Positions 35,791-43,662 of a DNA stretch of 64,000 bases are shown here, piece after piece (within the stretch, counting starts at the first letter, position 1; each line of letters begins with the position of its first letter). The position numbers and the translations under genes are program-made. Source of the stretch: Blastococcus saxobsidens DD2 (GTDB lineage: Bacteria > Actinomycetota > Actinomycetes > Mycobacteriales > Geodermatophilaceae); assembly GCF_000284015.1 (NCBI RefSeq), contig NC_016943.1, forward strand, positions 1,901,541 through 1,965,540, given 5' to 3'. Under the pieces are notes generated by a model, which was not told the DNA's origin, ran no database searches, and saw only the letters and a list, made by a program, of their open reading frames with translations.

Positions 35791-36921
35791 ATGGACGTGT
35801 CCTTCCTGGAGCCGGTGTTCGCCGCCGCTGGGCCCTACGCCACCGTGTGTGCCGACGTCACCCACACCACCGAGAACGCCGACGCGGAGCTGGACCTGCG
35901 GGTACGTGCGCTGACCGAGCAATTGACCGAGCAGGGCGCCCCCGAGGCGGTGGTCGAGGCCGTGCGCGCCCGGCTCACCGAGGGCAACGAGGGCGGCGAG
36001 GCGGGCACGCTGAAAGGCCGGGCGCTCGTCGTGGCCGCCGACGGATCGGTCGTGCTGGACCAGGTGCTGGCCGACACCCCGGCCCGCGAGACGGCCCGGT
36101 GGGCGCCCCAGCCCGAGCTCCTGCCCGTGCTCCGCCAGCTCGCCGGCCGGGTGCCGCACGTCGTGGTCGTCGCCGACCGCGTGGGCGCCGACATCACCGT
36201 CGCCGGGCTCGCCGACCAGCCCGACGAGGAGCGGCAGGTGGAGGGCGACACCTTCCACATGCGCAAGCTCGGGGTCGGCGGTTGGTCCCAGCGGCGGTAC
36301 ATGGAGACGGCCGAGAACCAGTGGATCGACAACGCCGACAAGGTGGCCGAGGAGATCGACTCCCTCGTCCGCCGGCTCCAGCCGCGCTTCGTGCTCCTGG
36401 CCGGCGACGTCCGCGCCCGGCAGATCCTCAGCGACCGCGCCAGCGGCGTGTGGTCCGACCTCGTCGTCACCATGGACGAGGGTGGCCGCGCCGCCGGCGC
36501 CGACCGGGAGCCGGTCGAGCGGCGGACGGCGGAGTTGCTCGCCGAGCACGAGGCCCGCGACATCGCCACGGCCGTCGAACAGGTGCAGGGCGCCGGCGCC
36601 CACGGGCTCGCGGTCACCGGCCCCCCGGCCGTCGTGGAGGCGCTGCGCAAGGGACAGGTCGAGACGCTGGTCCTGAGCGACGAGCAGGACGACGCGACGC
36701 TCCTGGTCGGCAACGGCCCGCTGGAGCTCGGTGTGAAGCAGCAGGACATGGACGCCCTCGGCGTCCACGGCGAGGTGGTCCCGGCCGGCGCCGCGCTCGT
36801 CGCCGCAGCGGTCGCCAGTGCGGCCGGCGTGCTCGTCGTCCCGAAGGCTGCGCTGCCCGGTGACGAGCCGGTGGCCGCGATCCTCCGCTACACCGACGCC
36901 TCCACCCCGTCGGCCCAGTGA
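35791..36921 (+). CDS. Balon/Rv2629-like eRF1-fold ribosome factor (Vms1 family)
   Basis: A 376-residue soluble protein of the bacterial archaeo-eukaryotic release-factor family. It has the order seen in Rv2629 and Balon: an N-terminal domain (PYATVCADVTHTTENADAELDLRVR), a central domain with GGWSQRRYMETAENQW at about 163-178 where eRF1 has its GGQ loop, and a C-terminal alpha/beta domain (VETLVLSDEQDDATLLVGNGPLELG, AALVAAAVASAAGVLVV). Balon relatives sit in the ribosomal A site of stalled ribosomes in stress and dormancy. The GGQ is absent here, so peptide release is not expected. A stress-type promoter motif lies 75-100 bases upstream. Confidence 0.85.
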   Translation: MDVSFLEPVFAAAGPYATVCADVTHTTENADAELDLRVRALTEQLTEQGAPEAVVEAVRARLTEGNEGGEAGTLKGRALVVAADGSVVLDQVLADTPARETARWAPQPELLPVLRQLAGRVPHVVVVADRVGADITVAGLADQPDEERQVEGDTFHMRKLGVGGWSQRRYMETAENQWIDNADKVAEEIDSLVRRLQPRFVLLAGDVRARQILSDRASGVWSDLVVTMDEGGRAAGADREPVERRTAELLAEHEARDIATAVEQVQGAGAHGLAVTGPPAVVEALRKGQVETLVLSDEQDDATLLVGNGPLELGVKQQDMDALGVHGEVVPAGAALVAAAVASAAGVLVVPKAALPGDEPVAAILRYTDASTPSAQ

Positions 36922-36955
36922 CCCGGACCTGCACCGAACGACCCGAGGAGATCTC

Positions 36956-37213
36956 GTGACCGACCCGCACCAGCCCGCCACCAGCCCCGGAACCGGCCAG
37001 GGCGACATCGAGCGCCGCGCAGCGATCGCCGAGGCCCTGGGCAAGGAGGTGTGGCCGGCCGACCGCGATCAGCTCATCGCCAAGGCGCAGGAGGGGCCCG
37101 CTGACGACCGCGTCCTCTCCGACCTGCAGCGGCTGCCCGCAGGCCGGCAGTTCGAGAACGTCCAGGAGGTCGCCGAGGCGCTCGGCTTGGGCACCGGGCA
37201 GCAGCGGTTCTGA
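36956..37213 (+). CDS. DUF2795-type small protein
   Basis: An 85-residue acidic helical protein. RRAAIAEALGKEVWPADRDQLIAKAQEGPADDRVLSDLQRLP resembles DUF2795 domains, small helical proteins of unknown function common in actinobacteria. GTG 36956 follows GAGGAG at 36945-36950. It lies 34 bases after the Balon-like gene and is probably co-transcribed with it. Confidence 0.8.
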   Translation: MTDPHQPATSPGTGQGDIERRAAIAEALGKEVWPADRDQLIAKAQEGPADDRVLSDLQRLPAGRQFENVQEVAEALGLGTGQQRF

Positions 37214-37214
37214 G

Positions 37215-37445
37215 GTGACCACGCAGAAGAAGCCCAGCCCCGAGGCGCTGGACAACGTCACCGAGGGCAACGTGGAGACGCGGTCGCAGCTGCTGCCGGA
37301 GGAGGAGGGGCTGCGCGGCAGCGGCATGGAGGAGGTCGCCGCGGAGGTCATCCTCGCCGAGTCGGAGGAACGGACGGTGCACCCCGACCCGAATGACGCC
37401 CAGGGGGCGCACCGGCAGTCCGCCGAGACCGCGGACCAGCCCTGA
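37215..37445 (+). CDS. Small acidic hypothetical protein
   Basis: A 76-residue protein, strongly acidic with no hydrophobic core (TEGNVETRSQLLPEEEGLRGSGMEEVAAEVILAESEERTV), likely disordered or with one helix. I do not recognise it. It starts one base after the previous stop and sits directly before the thioesterase, so it is in the same operon. Codon use is typical of the region. Confidence 0.65.
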   Translation: MTTQKKPSPEALDNVTEGNVETRSQLLPEEEGLRGSGMEEVAAEVILAESEERTVHPDPNDAQGAHRQSAETADQP

Positions 37446-37446
37446 C

Positions 37447-37830
37447 GTGCGGCACGAGCACCCGGTCCGGCTGCGCTGGTCGGACCCGGACATGCTGGGT
37501 CACGTCAACCACGCGCGGGCGCTGAGTCTTCTCGAAGACGCGCGGTTGGCGCTGGGCGACGACCACGCCGGCGGCGGGCTGATCCTGGCCCGCCTCGAGG
37601 TCGACTACCTGCGCCAGCTCTACTACCGGGTCGGGGAGGAGCTCTGCGTGCACAGCTGGGTGACCCGGCTGGGCAGCAAGTCGTTCACGATGTGGCAGGA
37701 GCTGGCCCAGGACGGCGAGGTGGCGATCCGCGCCGACGTCGTCCTGGTGGTGTTCGACTTCGCGGCGAACGCCAGCCGGCCGCTGACCGACGACGAGCGG
37801 GCGCACTGGGGCCGGTACCTGGCGGGATGA
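37447..37830 (+). CDS. Hotdog-fold thioesterase, 4-HBA-CoA/YbgC-like
   Basis: A 127-residue acyl-CoA thioesterase-type protein. RWSDPDMLGHVNHARALSLLEDARLAL carries the Asp and HVNHA signature of the YbgC/FadM group, followed by strands VDYLRQLYYRVGEELCVHSWV and FTMWQEL. Members cleave short acyl-CoA or 4-hydroxybenzoyl-CoA thioesters; the substrate here is unknown. GTG is the only reasonable start after the preceding gene. Confidence 0.87.
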   Translation: MRHEHPVRLRWSDPDMLGHVNHARALSLLEDARLALGDDHAGGGLILARLEVDYLRQLYYRVGEELCVHSWVTRLGSKSFTMWQELAQDGEVAIRADVVLVVFDFAANASRPLTDDERAHWGRYLAG

Positions 37831-37865
37831 TCCGGCCGGGGCGCCCGTCGGCGTTTCTCCGCGAT

Positions 37866-37891
37866 GTGATCATCTTCGCCGTTCCGGGTAG
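37866..37891 (+). promoter_or_regulatory. SigB/SigF-like promoter before ChaB gene
   Basis: GTGA (37866-37869), 16 bases, GGGTAG (37886-37891). Same spacing as the promoters before the Balon-like and hemerythrin-esterase genes, with GTGA for GTGT. Confidence 0.4.
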
Positions 37892-37918
37892 GGCCCGCAG
37901 GACCCGAGAGGAGAAGCG

Positions 37919-38347
37919 ATGCCGAAGACCACGAAGAAGGGCACGGCGAAGCAGTCGGAGCTGCCCAGCACCCTGCGCCGGTCGGAGAAGAAGGCCCAGC
38001 GGACGTTCACGAAGGCCTACGACTCCGCGGTCGACGAGTACGACGACGAGGAGCGCGCCAACCGGACGGCCTGGGCGGCGGTGAAGCACTCGTTCGAGAA
38101 GGTGGGCGACCACTGGGAGAAGAAGCCCGGCGGGAAGAAGGGGCCTTCCGACGAGCAGGCCGAGGGTGGCCGCGGCACCGGAAAGCAGACCAAGGGCGGC
38201 GTGAACGCCAAGGCGTCGAAGTCCCACCTCTACGACGTGGCCAAGAAGCTCGACATCTCCGGCCGGTCGAAGATGAAGAAGAAGGACCTGGTCGACGCCA
38301 TCGAGAAGGCGAACGACAAGGAGACCGCCGCCGCGCGGAAGAAGTAG
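37919..38347 (+). CDS. ChaB-domain protein with Rho N-terminal-like domain
   Basis: A 142-residue very basic protein. Residues about 10-65 are a ChaB domain (ELPSTLRRSEKKAQRTFTKAYDSAVDEY...RTAWAAVKHSFEKVGDHW); residues 100-142 are a Rho-N/SAP-like domain (SKSHLYDVAKKLDISGRSKMKKKDLVDAIEKAN). The linker is Lys/Gly-rich. ChaB is often called a cation transport regulator, but the partner domain suggests nucleic-acid binding. GAGAGGAGAAG precedes the ATG. Confidence 0.87.
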   Translation: MPKTTKKGTAKQSELPSTLRRSEKKAQRTFTKAYDSAVDEYDDEERANRTAWAAVKHSFEKVGDHWEKKPGGKKGPSDEQAEGGRGTGKQTKGGVNAKASKSHLYDVAKKLDISGRSKMKKKDLVDAIEKANDKETAAARKK

Positions 38348-38353
38348 CTCACC

Positions 38354-38384
38354 CACCGGCGGTCCCTGCGCGGGACCGCCGGTG
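38354..38384. terminator. Two-way terminator
   Basis: CACCGGCGGTCCC pairs perfectly with GGGACCGCCGGTG around a five-base loop, between the ChaB gene and the end of the opposing peptidase gene. Confidence 0.8.
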
Positions 38385-38386
38385 CG

Positions 38387-39691
38387 TCAGCCGATGAGCA
38401 GGAACTCGGTCTGCCGGCCGTCGAGGTACGCCACGCCGTCGTCGGTGAGCGCGATGCCCTCCTCGAGGCCCAGCCGCACGCACTGGCCGCCCCATTCGGG
38501 CACCGGCCGGCGCACCGCGAGCTCCAGGGCGTACGCCGTGTCGGGGTGCACGGGGTAGTCGCCGGCGCCGGGGATGCCGCCCTGCTCGTCCCACTGCCCG
38601 ATCGCCGGTCCGGCGCCGTGGCCGTGGTACCCGATCGGGTGCGAGTAGACGTCGCCGTCGATCCCCTCGGCGGCCGCGGCCGTCCGGGCCGCGGTCAGCA
38701 CCTCGTTGCCCGTGCGGCCGGGCACGAGAGCGGCGGTGGTGAGTTCCTGCAGCCGGTTGGCGGTCCGCAGCGCGGCGCGCAATCCGTCGGGGGCGGCGGT
38801 CTCACCCGGGCGGAGCACGTACGCGTTGCGCTGGGTGTCGGTCCGCAGGCCCAGGCTGGTCAGCCCCACGTCGCACTGCAGCAGGTCACCGGGCCGGACG
38901 ACGGCGTCGTAGGGGACCGCGGGCAGCAGCGTGCCCTGCTCCTCGGTCAGGGGCACCCCTGCCCGCTGCAGCACGACCGTGGGCTGGAACCACGGTTCCA
39001 CGCCCAGATCGTGGAAGCGCTGCCGGATCCACCAGGCCACGTCGAACGCCGTCGTCGTCCCGACCGTGACGACGTCCGGGGAGAACGCCTCGGCGATGAC
39101 CTCGTGCACCAGCCGGTTGAGCCCGTGCAGCACCGCGATCTCCTCGGCCAGCCGGGTCTCCAGCCACCCGACGGCCAGTTCCTCGGCCGGCACCAACCGC
39201 TCGGCGTAGGGCCCGAGCGCCTCGGTGAGCAGGCGGTGGTCGGTGTGCGACAGCCCGTCGGCCAGGGCGAACCGCTCGGAGACGTCGACGCCGATGCGGC
39301 GCGGATCGGCCTGCTCCACGAACCGCCGCACCTCCGCCCACTGGGCGCGTTCGGTGGAGCGCCCGGTGGCGCGCGTGGCCGTCCACGCGGGCAGGAACTG
39401 CCCCACCGGATACCGGGAGACCGCCGCCGGGGTGACGCCGTCGTCGCTGCGGTGCAGCAGCAGGATGGTCCGCCGCCGGGCCGAGAGCCAGGTGGCCGGC
39501 AGGAGCGTGGCCAGGACCGGGTCCTCGTGGTACTCCCGGCCGATCACCACCCACAGGTCGATGCCGGCCCGGTCCATCAGCCCGGGAAGCACGTCGAGGA
39601 GCCGTTCGGTCAGCCACCGGTCGCGCACGTCGGCCTGCTCCCGCAGCGGCAGCGGGACCGTTCGCGTCGGATCAGGCGCGACGAGCGACAT
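38387..39691 (-). CDS. M24-family metallopeptidase (Xaa-Pro aminopeptidase-like)
   Basis: A 434-residue protein with a creatinase-type N-domain (about 20-170) and a pita-bread catalytic domain. Metal ligands are visible: Asp in LLQCDVGLTS, Asp in GLRTDTQRN, His in SHPIGYHGHG, Glu in YALELAVRR and Glu near VRLGLEEGIAL. The family cleaves Xaa-Pro dipeptides. A tryptophan-rich insert (AFDVAWWIRQRFHDLGVEPWFQP) sits at the domain junction. It stands in a minus-strand pair with the GGDEF gene. Confidence 0.87.
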   Translation of the reverse strand: MSLVAPDPTRTVPLPLREQADVRDRWLTERLLDVLPGLMDRAGIDLWVVIGREYHEDPVLATLLPATWLSARRRTILLLHRSDDGVTPAAVSRYPVGQFLPAWTATRATGRSTERAQWAEVRRFVEQADPRRIGVDVSERFALADGLSHTDHRLLTEALGPYAERLVPAEELAVGWLETRLAEEIAVLHGLNRLVHEVIAEAFSPDVVTVGTTTAFDVAWWIRQRFHDLGVEPWFQPTVVLQRAGVPLTEEQGTLLPAVPYDAVVRPGDLLQCDVGLTSLGLRTDTQRNAYVLRPGETAAPDGLRAALRTANRLQELTTAALVPGRTGNEVLTAARTAAAAEGIDGDVYSHPIGYHGHGAGPAIGQWDEQGGIPGAGDYPVHPDTAYALELAVRRPVPEWGGQCVRLGLEEGIALTDDGVAYLDGRQTEFLLIG

Positions 39692-39779
39692 GCCCTAGAG
39701 CGAAGCAGAGAACTGCCGAACCCACCGGTCGAGACGGTGAGCGCGGCCGTCGCCGTCCCCCGGTCGTGCGACAGCGCCG

Positions 39780-40928
39780 TCAGCAGACGGTCGTCTGCTC
39801 CGGCTCCGGGGACCGAGCGGACGTGCACACCCGGTCCCGTCCCGTCCGCTTCGCCTCGTACATGGCGACGTCGGCCCGGTCGACGAGCCGCCACAGCGCC
39901 GCGACGGGGTCCTCGCCGTCGACCGGGCGGGCCACGGCGAGGCCGACCGAGGCGGTCACCGCGTGCTCCTCCGCGCCGTGGCTCTCGGCCACGGCCGCCC
40001 GGAGTCGCTCGGCGAGGTGGATCGCCTCCGTCAGGTCGGTGACCGCGCCGAGCACGACCAGCTCCTCGCCGCCGGTACGGGCCAGGACGTCGGCCGGGCG
40101 CACGGTGGCCGACAGCGACCGTGCGACGGCGCCCAGCACCGAGTCGCCCACGGCGTGCCCGAACTCGTCGTTGAGCCGCTTGAAGTGGTCGAGGTCCAGC
40201 ACCATGGCGCTCACCTGGGTGGCGTCCCGGCGCGCCTGGCCCCACAGCCGCGGCGCCTGCTCGACGAGGTACCGGCGATTGAACAGCCCGGTCAGCGGGT
40301 CGAGGCGGCTGAGCGTCTCGGTGGCCACCAGCAGCCGCTGCACCCGCCGGCGCAGCAGGAAGACCCCCACCGCTGCGGCGTTCAGCGTGCCGGCGTTCAC
40401 CCCGACCTGGACGCCGAGCCCGACGGCGCTGTCGTAGCTCGGCCACAGCGCCGCGAGGCAGACCACCGCCGTCGCCACCATGTGCACGCAGAGCTGCCGC
40501 AGACCGAGGAACCAGGCCGCCACGAGTGCCGGGAACAGCAGCATCAGCGGGGTGGCGTACCGCAGCGGATCCTCGATGCAGAGCACGACGACGAGGTAGA
40601 TCAGGTCGCCGATGAGCACGAGCGCGAAGGTGTGCCCGCCCCCCACCCGGCCGCGCACCGCCAGGGAGACGGCGATGGACAGCAGCAACAGCATGGTCCC
40701 GCCGTAGGCCCACCGGCCGGCGCCCGCACGGAGCACGCCGTCCACGAAGAGGTTGATCGAGCCCATGAGGGCACCGACGACGAGCAGCACGGCCAGCGTG
40801 AGGGCGGCGACCTCGCGCTCCACCCGGTCGGCCACGGCCGGTTCCGGAGCGCCGATGCCGAGGTCAGGGGCGCGTCGGTCCGGGTCGATCACTGCAGCAG
40901 GATGCACGACCGACCGGTTATCCGTCAC
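39780..40928 (-). CDS. Membrane diguanylate cyclase (GGDEF)
   Basis: A 382-residue c-di-GMP synthase. Residues about 40-195 hold six hydrophobic helices with no known sensor signature. The catalytic domain from about 210 begins DPLTGLFNRRYL, the metal-binding turn is LDLDHFKRLND, the active loop is GGEEL at 286-290 (an accepted variant of GGDEF), and the inhibitory site RxxD is RPAD at 277-280, five residues before it, so product inhibition is expected. It may supply c-di-GMP that controls pili in this organism; that link is inference. Confidence 0.92.
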   Translation of the reverse strand: MTDNRSVVHPAAVIDPDRRAPDLGIGAPEPAVADRVEREVAALTLAVLLVVGALMGSINLFVDGVLRAGAGRWAYGGTMLLLLSIAVSLAVRGRVGGGHTFALVLIGDLIYLVVVLCIEDPLRYATPLMLLFPALVAAWFLGLRQLCVHMVATAVVCLAALWPSYDSAVGLGVQVGVNAGTLNAAAVGVFLLRRRVQRLLVATETLSRLDPLTGLFNRRYLVEQAPRLWGQARRDATQVSAMVLDLDHFKRLNDEFGHAVGDSVLGAVARSLSATVRPADVLARTGGEELVVLGAVTDLTEAIHLAERLRAAVAESHGAEEHAVTASVGLAVARPVDGEDPVAALWRLVDRADVAMYEAKRTGRDRVCTSARSPEPEQTTVC

Positions 40929-41070
40929 CGTCTGGTACGCGATGAGGTGAGTGTCGACCGATCATGGTCGGTCGCCGGCGGTCCGGTGCCATCGTCGTGG
41001 TCGTCACCCGAGCGGTCTCCGCCCGCGGATGCCACGCTGGGGAGCACGACGACGAGCGAAGGAGCGGCAC

Positions 41071-41253
41071 ATGGCCGAGGGGCCCTGGTTCTTCTGTCTC
41101 AAGCACGACGCGGTGGAGCCGCGGGACGGCTGTGCCGAGCGCCACCGGCTGGGCCCGTACGACACCCGGCAGGAGGCCGAGCACGCGCTGCAGGCGGTCG
41201 CCGAGCGCAACGAGGAGCTCGAGGCCGAGGACCGCCGCTGGAAGGGCGAGTGA
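41071..41253 (+). CDS. Small conserved actinobacterial protein, SPOR-like
   Basis: A 60-residue protein (MAEGPWFFCLKHDAVEPRDGC...RLGPYDTRQEAEHALQAVAERNEELE). The CLKH and GC cysteines and the GPYDTRQEAE turn recur in small actinobacterial proteins of unknown function; the second half looks like a truncated SPOR repeat. AAGGAG precedes ATG 41071. It is followed by the F420 reductase gene. Confidence 0.75.
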   Translation: MAEGPWFFCLKHDAVEPRDGCAERHRLGPYDTRQEAEHALQAVAERNEELEAEDRRWKGE

Positions 41254-41323
41254 TCGTCGTCCCCGGGGCCGGGCATGATCGGCCGGAGGAGCCGGGCTGT
41301 CCGGCACCGCGGAAGGGGTGGAC

Positions 41324-42019
41324 GTGACGGACGGTCGCGCGGTCGAGGAACTGGTCGTCGGGGTGCTGGGCGGCACCGGGCCGCAGGGCCGCGGGCTGGC
41401 CGTGCGGCTGGCCGCCCAGGGGCAGCGGATGCTGCTCGGGTCGCGGGACGCCGACCGCGCGGCGGAGGTGGCGGCCGAGGTCGCCGAGCGCGCGGCGACG
41501 GTCGCGGGGAACGCCGCCGTGTCGGTCACGGGCGGCTCCAACGTCGATGTCGCCGGCGCCGCCGACCTGGTCATCGTCGCCGTTCCCTTCGCCGGGCACG
41601 CCGCGACACTGGCCGAGCTGGCGACCCCCCTGGCCGGCAAGATCGTCGTCGACTGCGTCGTCCCCATGGGCTTCGACGAGCTGGGCGCCTACGTGCTCGA
41701 CGTCGAGGAGGGCAGCGTCGCCCAGCAGGCGGCCGCGCTGCTGCCCGACTCGCACGTGGTGGGGGCCTTCCACCACCTGTCGGCCACGCTCCTCGAGGAC
41801 CTCTCGCAGCCGACCATCGACGGCGACGTGATGGTGATCGGGGACGACCGCGCCTCGATGGACACCGTGCAGGCGCTGGCCGGGCGGATCCCCGGCATGC
41901 GCGGCATCTACGCCGGCCGGCTGCGCAACGCCCGCCAGGTCGAGGCGCTCACCGTGAACCTGGTGTCGGTGAACCGCCGCTACAAGGTGCACGCCGGCAT
42001 CCGCGTCACCGACGTGTAG
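41324..42019 (+). CDS. npdG: NADPH-dependent F420 reductase
   Basis: A 231-residue Rossmann enzyme that moves hydride between NADPH and coenzyme F420. The nucleotide-binding start VGVLGGTGPQGRGLAVRLAAQGQ and the LLGSRD motif that reads the NADPH phosphate are typical of Fno/NpdG, as is the closing VNLVSVNRRYKVHAGIRVTDV. GTG 41324 is preferred over GTG 41318 because GGAAGGGG at 41311-41318 is then correctly spaced. It shows that the organism uses F420. Confidence 0.9.
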   Translation: MTDGRAVEELVVGVLGGTGPQGRGLAVRLAAQGQRMLLGSRDADRAAEVAAEVAERAATVAGNAAVSVTGGSNVDVAGAADLVIVAVPFAGHAATLAELATPLAGKIVVDCVVPMGFDELGAYVLDVEEGSVAQQAAALLPDSHVVGAFHHLSATLLEDLSQPTIDGDVMVIGDDRASMDTVQALAGRIPGMRGIYAGRLRNARQVEALTVNLVSVNRRYKVHAGIRVTDV

Positions 42020-42022
42020 CCG

Positions 42023-42769
42023 TTGCGGGACGACCGGGGAACGGCCTACGGCGGCCCGCCGCCACGGCGGGTCGTGTCGCTGGTCCCGTCGCTGACCGAG
42101 GCGATCGCGGCCACCGACGCCGGGCTGCTGGCCGGTGCCACCGACTGGTGCACCCATCCGTCCGGCCTGGACGTACCGCGGGTCGGCGGGACGAAGTGGC
42201 CCGACCTCGCCCGGGTGCTCGAGCTGGCCCCCGACCTGGTCGTCGCCAACGCCGAGGAGAACCGGGACGAGGACGTCGCCGCGCTGCGGGCGGCCGGCAT
42301 CCCGGTCTGGGTCACGGGTCCGGCCACGGTGCCGCAGGCGCTCGACTCGCTGGGCCGCCTGCTGGGCGTGCTCGGCCGCCCCGACCCCGCCTGGCTGCAG
42401 CGCGCCCGCGACGTCTGGGCCGCCCCGCCGGCAGTGCCCGCCGTGGACGCCGTCGTCCCGATCTGGCGGCGTCCGTGGATGGTGCTGGGCCGCGACACCT
42501 TCGCCGGTGACGTGCTGGCGAGGCTCGGCGTCCGCAACGTCTTCGCCGGGCACGCCGACCGGTACCCGAAGCTGGGCCGCGACGACCCGGCCGCGGTCGC
42601 CGCGGAGCTGGTCGTGTTCCCGGACGAGCCGTACGCCTTCACGCCGGACGACGGGCCGGAGGCGTGGCCGCAGGCCCGGCCCGTCTTCGTCAGCGGCCGG
42701 CACCTCACCTGGTACGGGCCGTCGCTGGTCGAGGCCCCCGGGGTGCTGCTGGCCCAGCTCGGCGGCTGA
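42023..42769 (+). CDS. Helical-backbone metal receptor/BtuF-like protein, no signal peptide
   Basis: A 248-residue protein with the BtuF/FecB fold pattern: RVVSLVPSLTEAIAATDAGLLAGATDWCTHP, PRVGGTKWPDLARVLELAPDLVVANAEENRDEDV, then the second lobe with LGRDTFAGDVLARLGVRNVF. Solute-binding relatives carry B12 or siderophores outside the cell, but this one has no signal peptide or lipobox; such cytosolic forms exist in actinobacteria. The likely start is TTG 42023, four bases after the F420 reductase stop, so the start is uncertain. Confidence 0.75.
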   Translation: MRDDRGTAYGGPPPRRVVSLVPSLTEAIAATDAGLLAGATDWCTHPSGLDVPRVGGTKWPDLARVLELAPDLVVANAEENRDEDVAALRAAGIPVWVTGPATVPQALDSLGRLLGVLGRPDPAWLQRARDVWAAPPAVPAVDAVVPIWRRPWMVLGRDTFAGDVLARLGVRNVFAGHADRYPKLGRDDPAAVAAELVVFPDEPYAFTPDDGPEAWPQARPVFVSGRHLTWYGPSLVEAPGVLLAQLGG

Positions 42770-42806
42770 CCGGCGCTCAACCCCCGCCCGGTGGCACAGT
42801 GGGGGA

Positions 42807-43187
42807 GTGCTGCTCGCGCAGGCGGTGGCGCTCGTGCACGCCGCCGCCGTCCTGTTCATGCTGGTCGGCGCCCTGCTCGCCCTCCGGTGGCCCCGGCTGG
42901 TGCTACTGCACGCCCCCGTCGCCCTGGTGATCCTCGCGGTGAACCTGGCCGGCGCGGACTGCCCGCTCACCGACCTCGAGCTCTGGCTGCGGGAGCGCGC
43001 CGGCGCCCCGGGCTACGCGGGCGGCTTCCTGGGCCACTACCTCTTCGACCCGCTGGGGCTGGACGTCGACGCGACCGGCACGCAGGCCGGCATCTACGCC
43101 GTCGCCCTCACGCCGAACGTCGTCGGCTACGGCCGGCTCGCGGTGCGGGAGCGGTGCCGGCTCCGGCTCAGCCGGAGACCGGCGTGA
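42807..43187 (+). CDS. DUF2784 membrane protein
   Basis: A 126-residue protein with three or four hydrophobic helices: AVALVHAAAVLFMLVGALLALRW, LVLLHAPVALVILAVNLAGADCPLTDLELWLRERAG and a later GIYAVALTPNVVGYGRLAV. This is the DUF2784 pattern (His in helix 1, GADCPLT loop). Function is unknown. GTG 42807 follows GGGGG. Its last 20 bases overlap the opposing SnoaL-like gene. Confidence 0.82.
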   Translation: MLLAQAVALVHAAAVLFMLVGALLALRWPRLVLLHAPVALVILAVNLAGADCPLTDLELWLRERAGAPGYAGGFLGHYLFDPLGLDVDATGTQAGIYAVALTPNVVGYGRLAVRERCRLRLSRRPA

Positions 43188-43605
43188 GGTCACGGCCCAG
43201 CTGGTGGAGGAGCCAGACCATGTCGTCGTTCCGCCACCACTCGGCGACCTGGTCGCCGGCGATCCGGTAGATGTCGGTCCCGCCCCACCGCACCGGCGTC
43301 CCGGTCGGCGCGATGCCGGCCAGCGCACCGGAGTGGGTGCCGCTGCCCGTCCAGCGCGCAGCCACCCGGTCGCCCTCGGCCAGGACGTCGTCGAGGTGGA
43401 CGTGCAGGTCGGGAAGACTCGTCCGGATCCGGAAGAAGGACTCCCGGAGCTGTTGCAGCCCTTCGGTGGCCGGAGCCGTCCCCGGCGTCCCGGCATGCAC
43501 CCGCACGTCCGCGGTCACGAACCGGTCGAGCAGGTCCGCCCGGTGGGTGTTCACGCACTCGTCGACCATCCGCCGGACGAGTTCCTTGTTCTCCGCGGTG
43601 CCCAT
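43168..43605 (-). CDS. SnoaL-like ester cyclase/NTF2-fold protein
   Basis: A 145-residue NTF2-fold protein: NKELVRRMVDECVNTHRADLLDRFVTADVRVHAG, IRTSLPDLHVHLDDVLAEGDRVAARWTGSGTHSGAL, GTDIYRIAGDQVAEWW. This is the SnoaL-like polyketide-cyclase/ester-cyclase set, used for many small-ligand jobs, so no precise role can be given. ATG 43605 is preferred over a start six codons further upstream because the family begins at ENKELV. Confidence 0.85.
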   Translation of the reverse strand: MGTAENKELVRRMVDECVNTHRADLLDRFVTADVRVHAGTPGTAPATEGLQQLRESFFRIRTSLPDLHVHLDDVLAEGDRVAARWTGSGTHSGALAGIAPTGTPVRWGGTDIYRIAGDQVAEWWRNDDMVWLLHQLGRDLTPVSG

Positions 43606-43662
43606 GGAACACCGTGACACCACCTGTCCGCACCCGACAGGGCACCTCGGCCCTGCGGGCGA

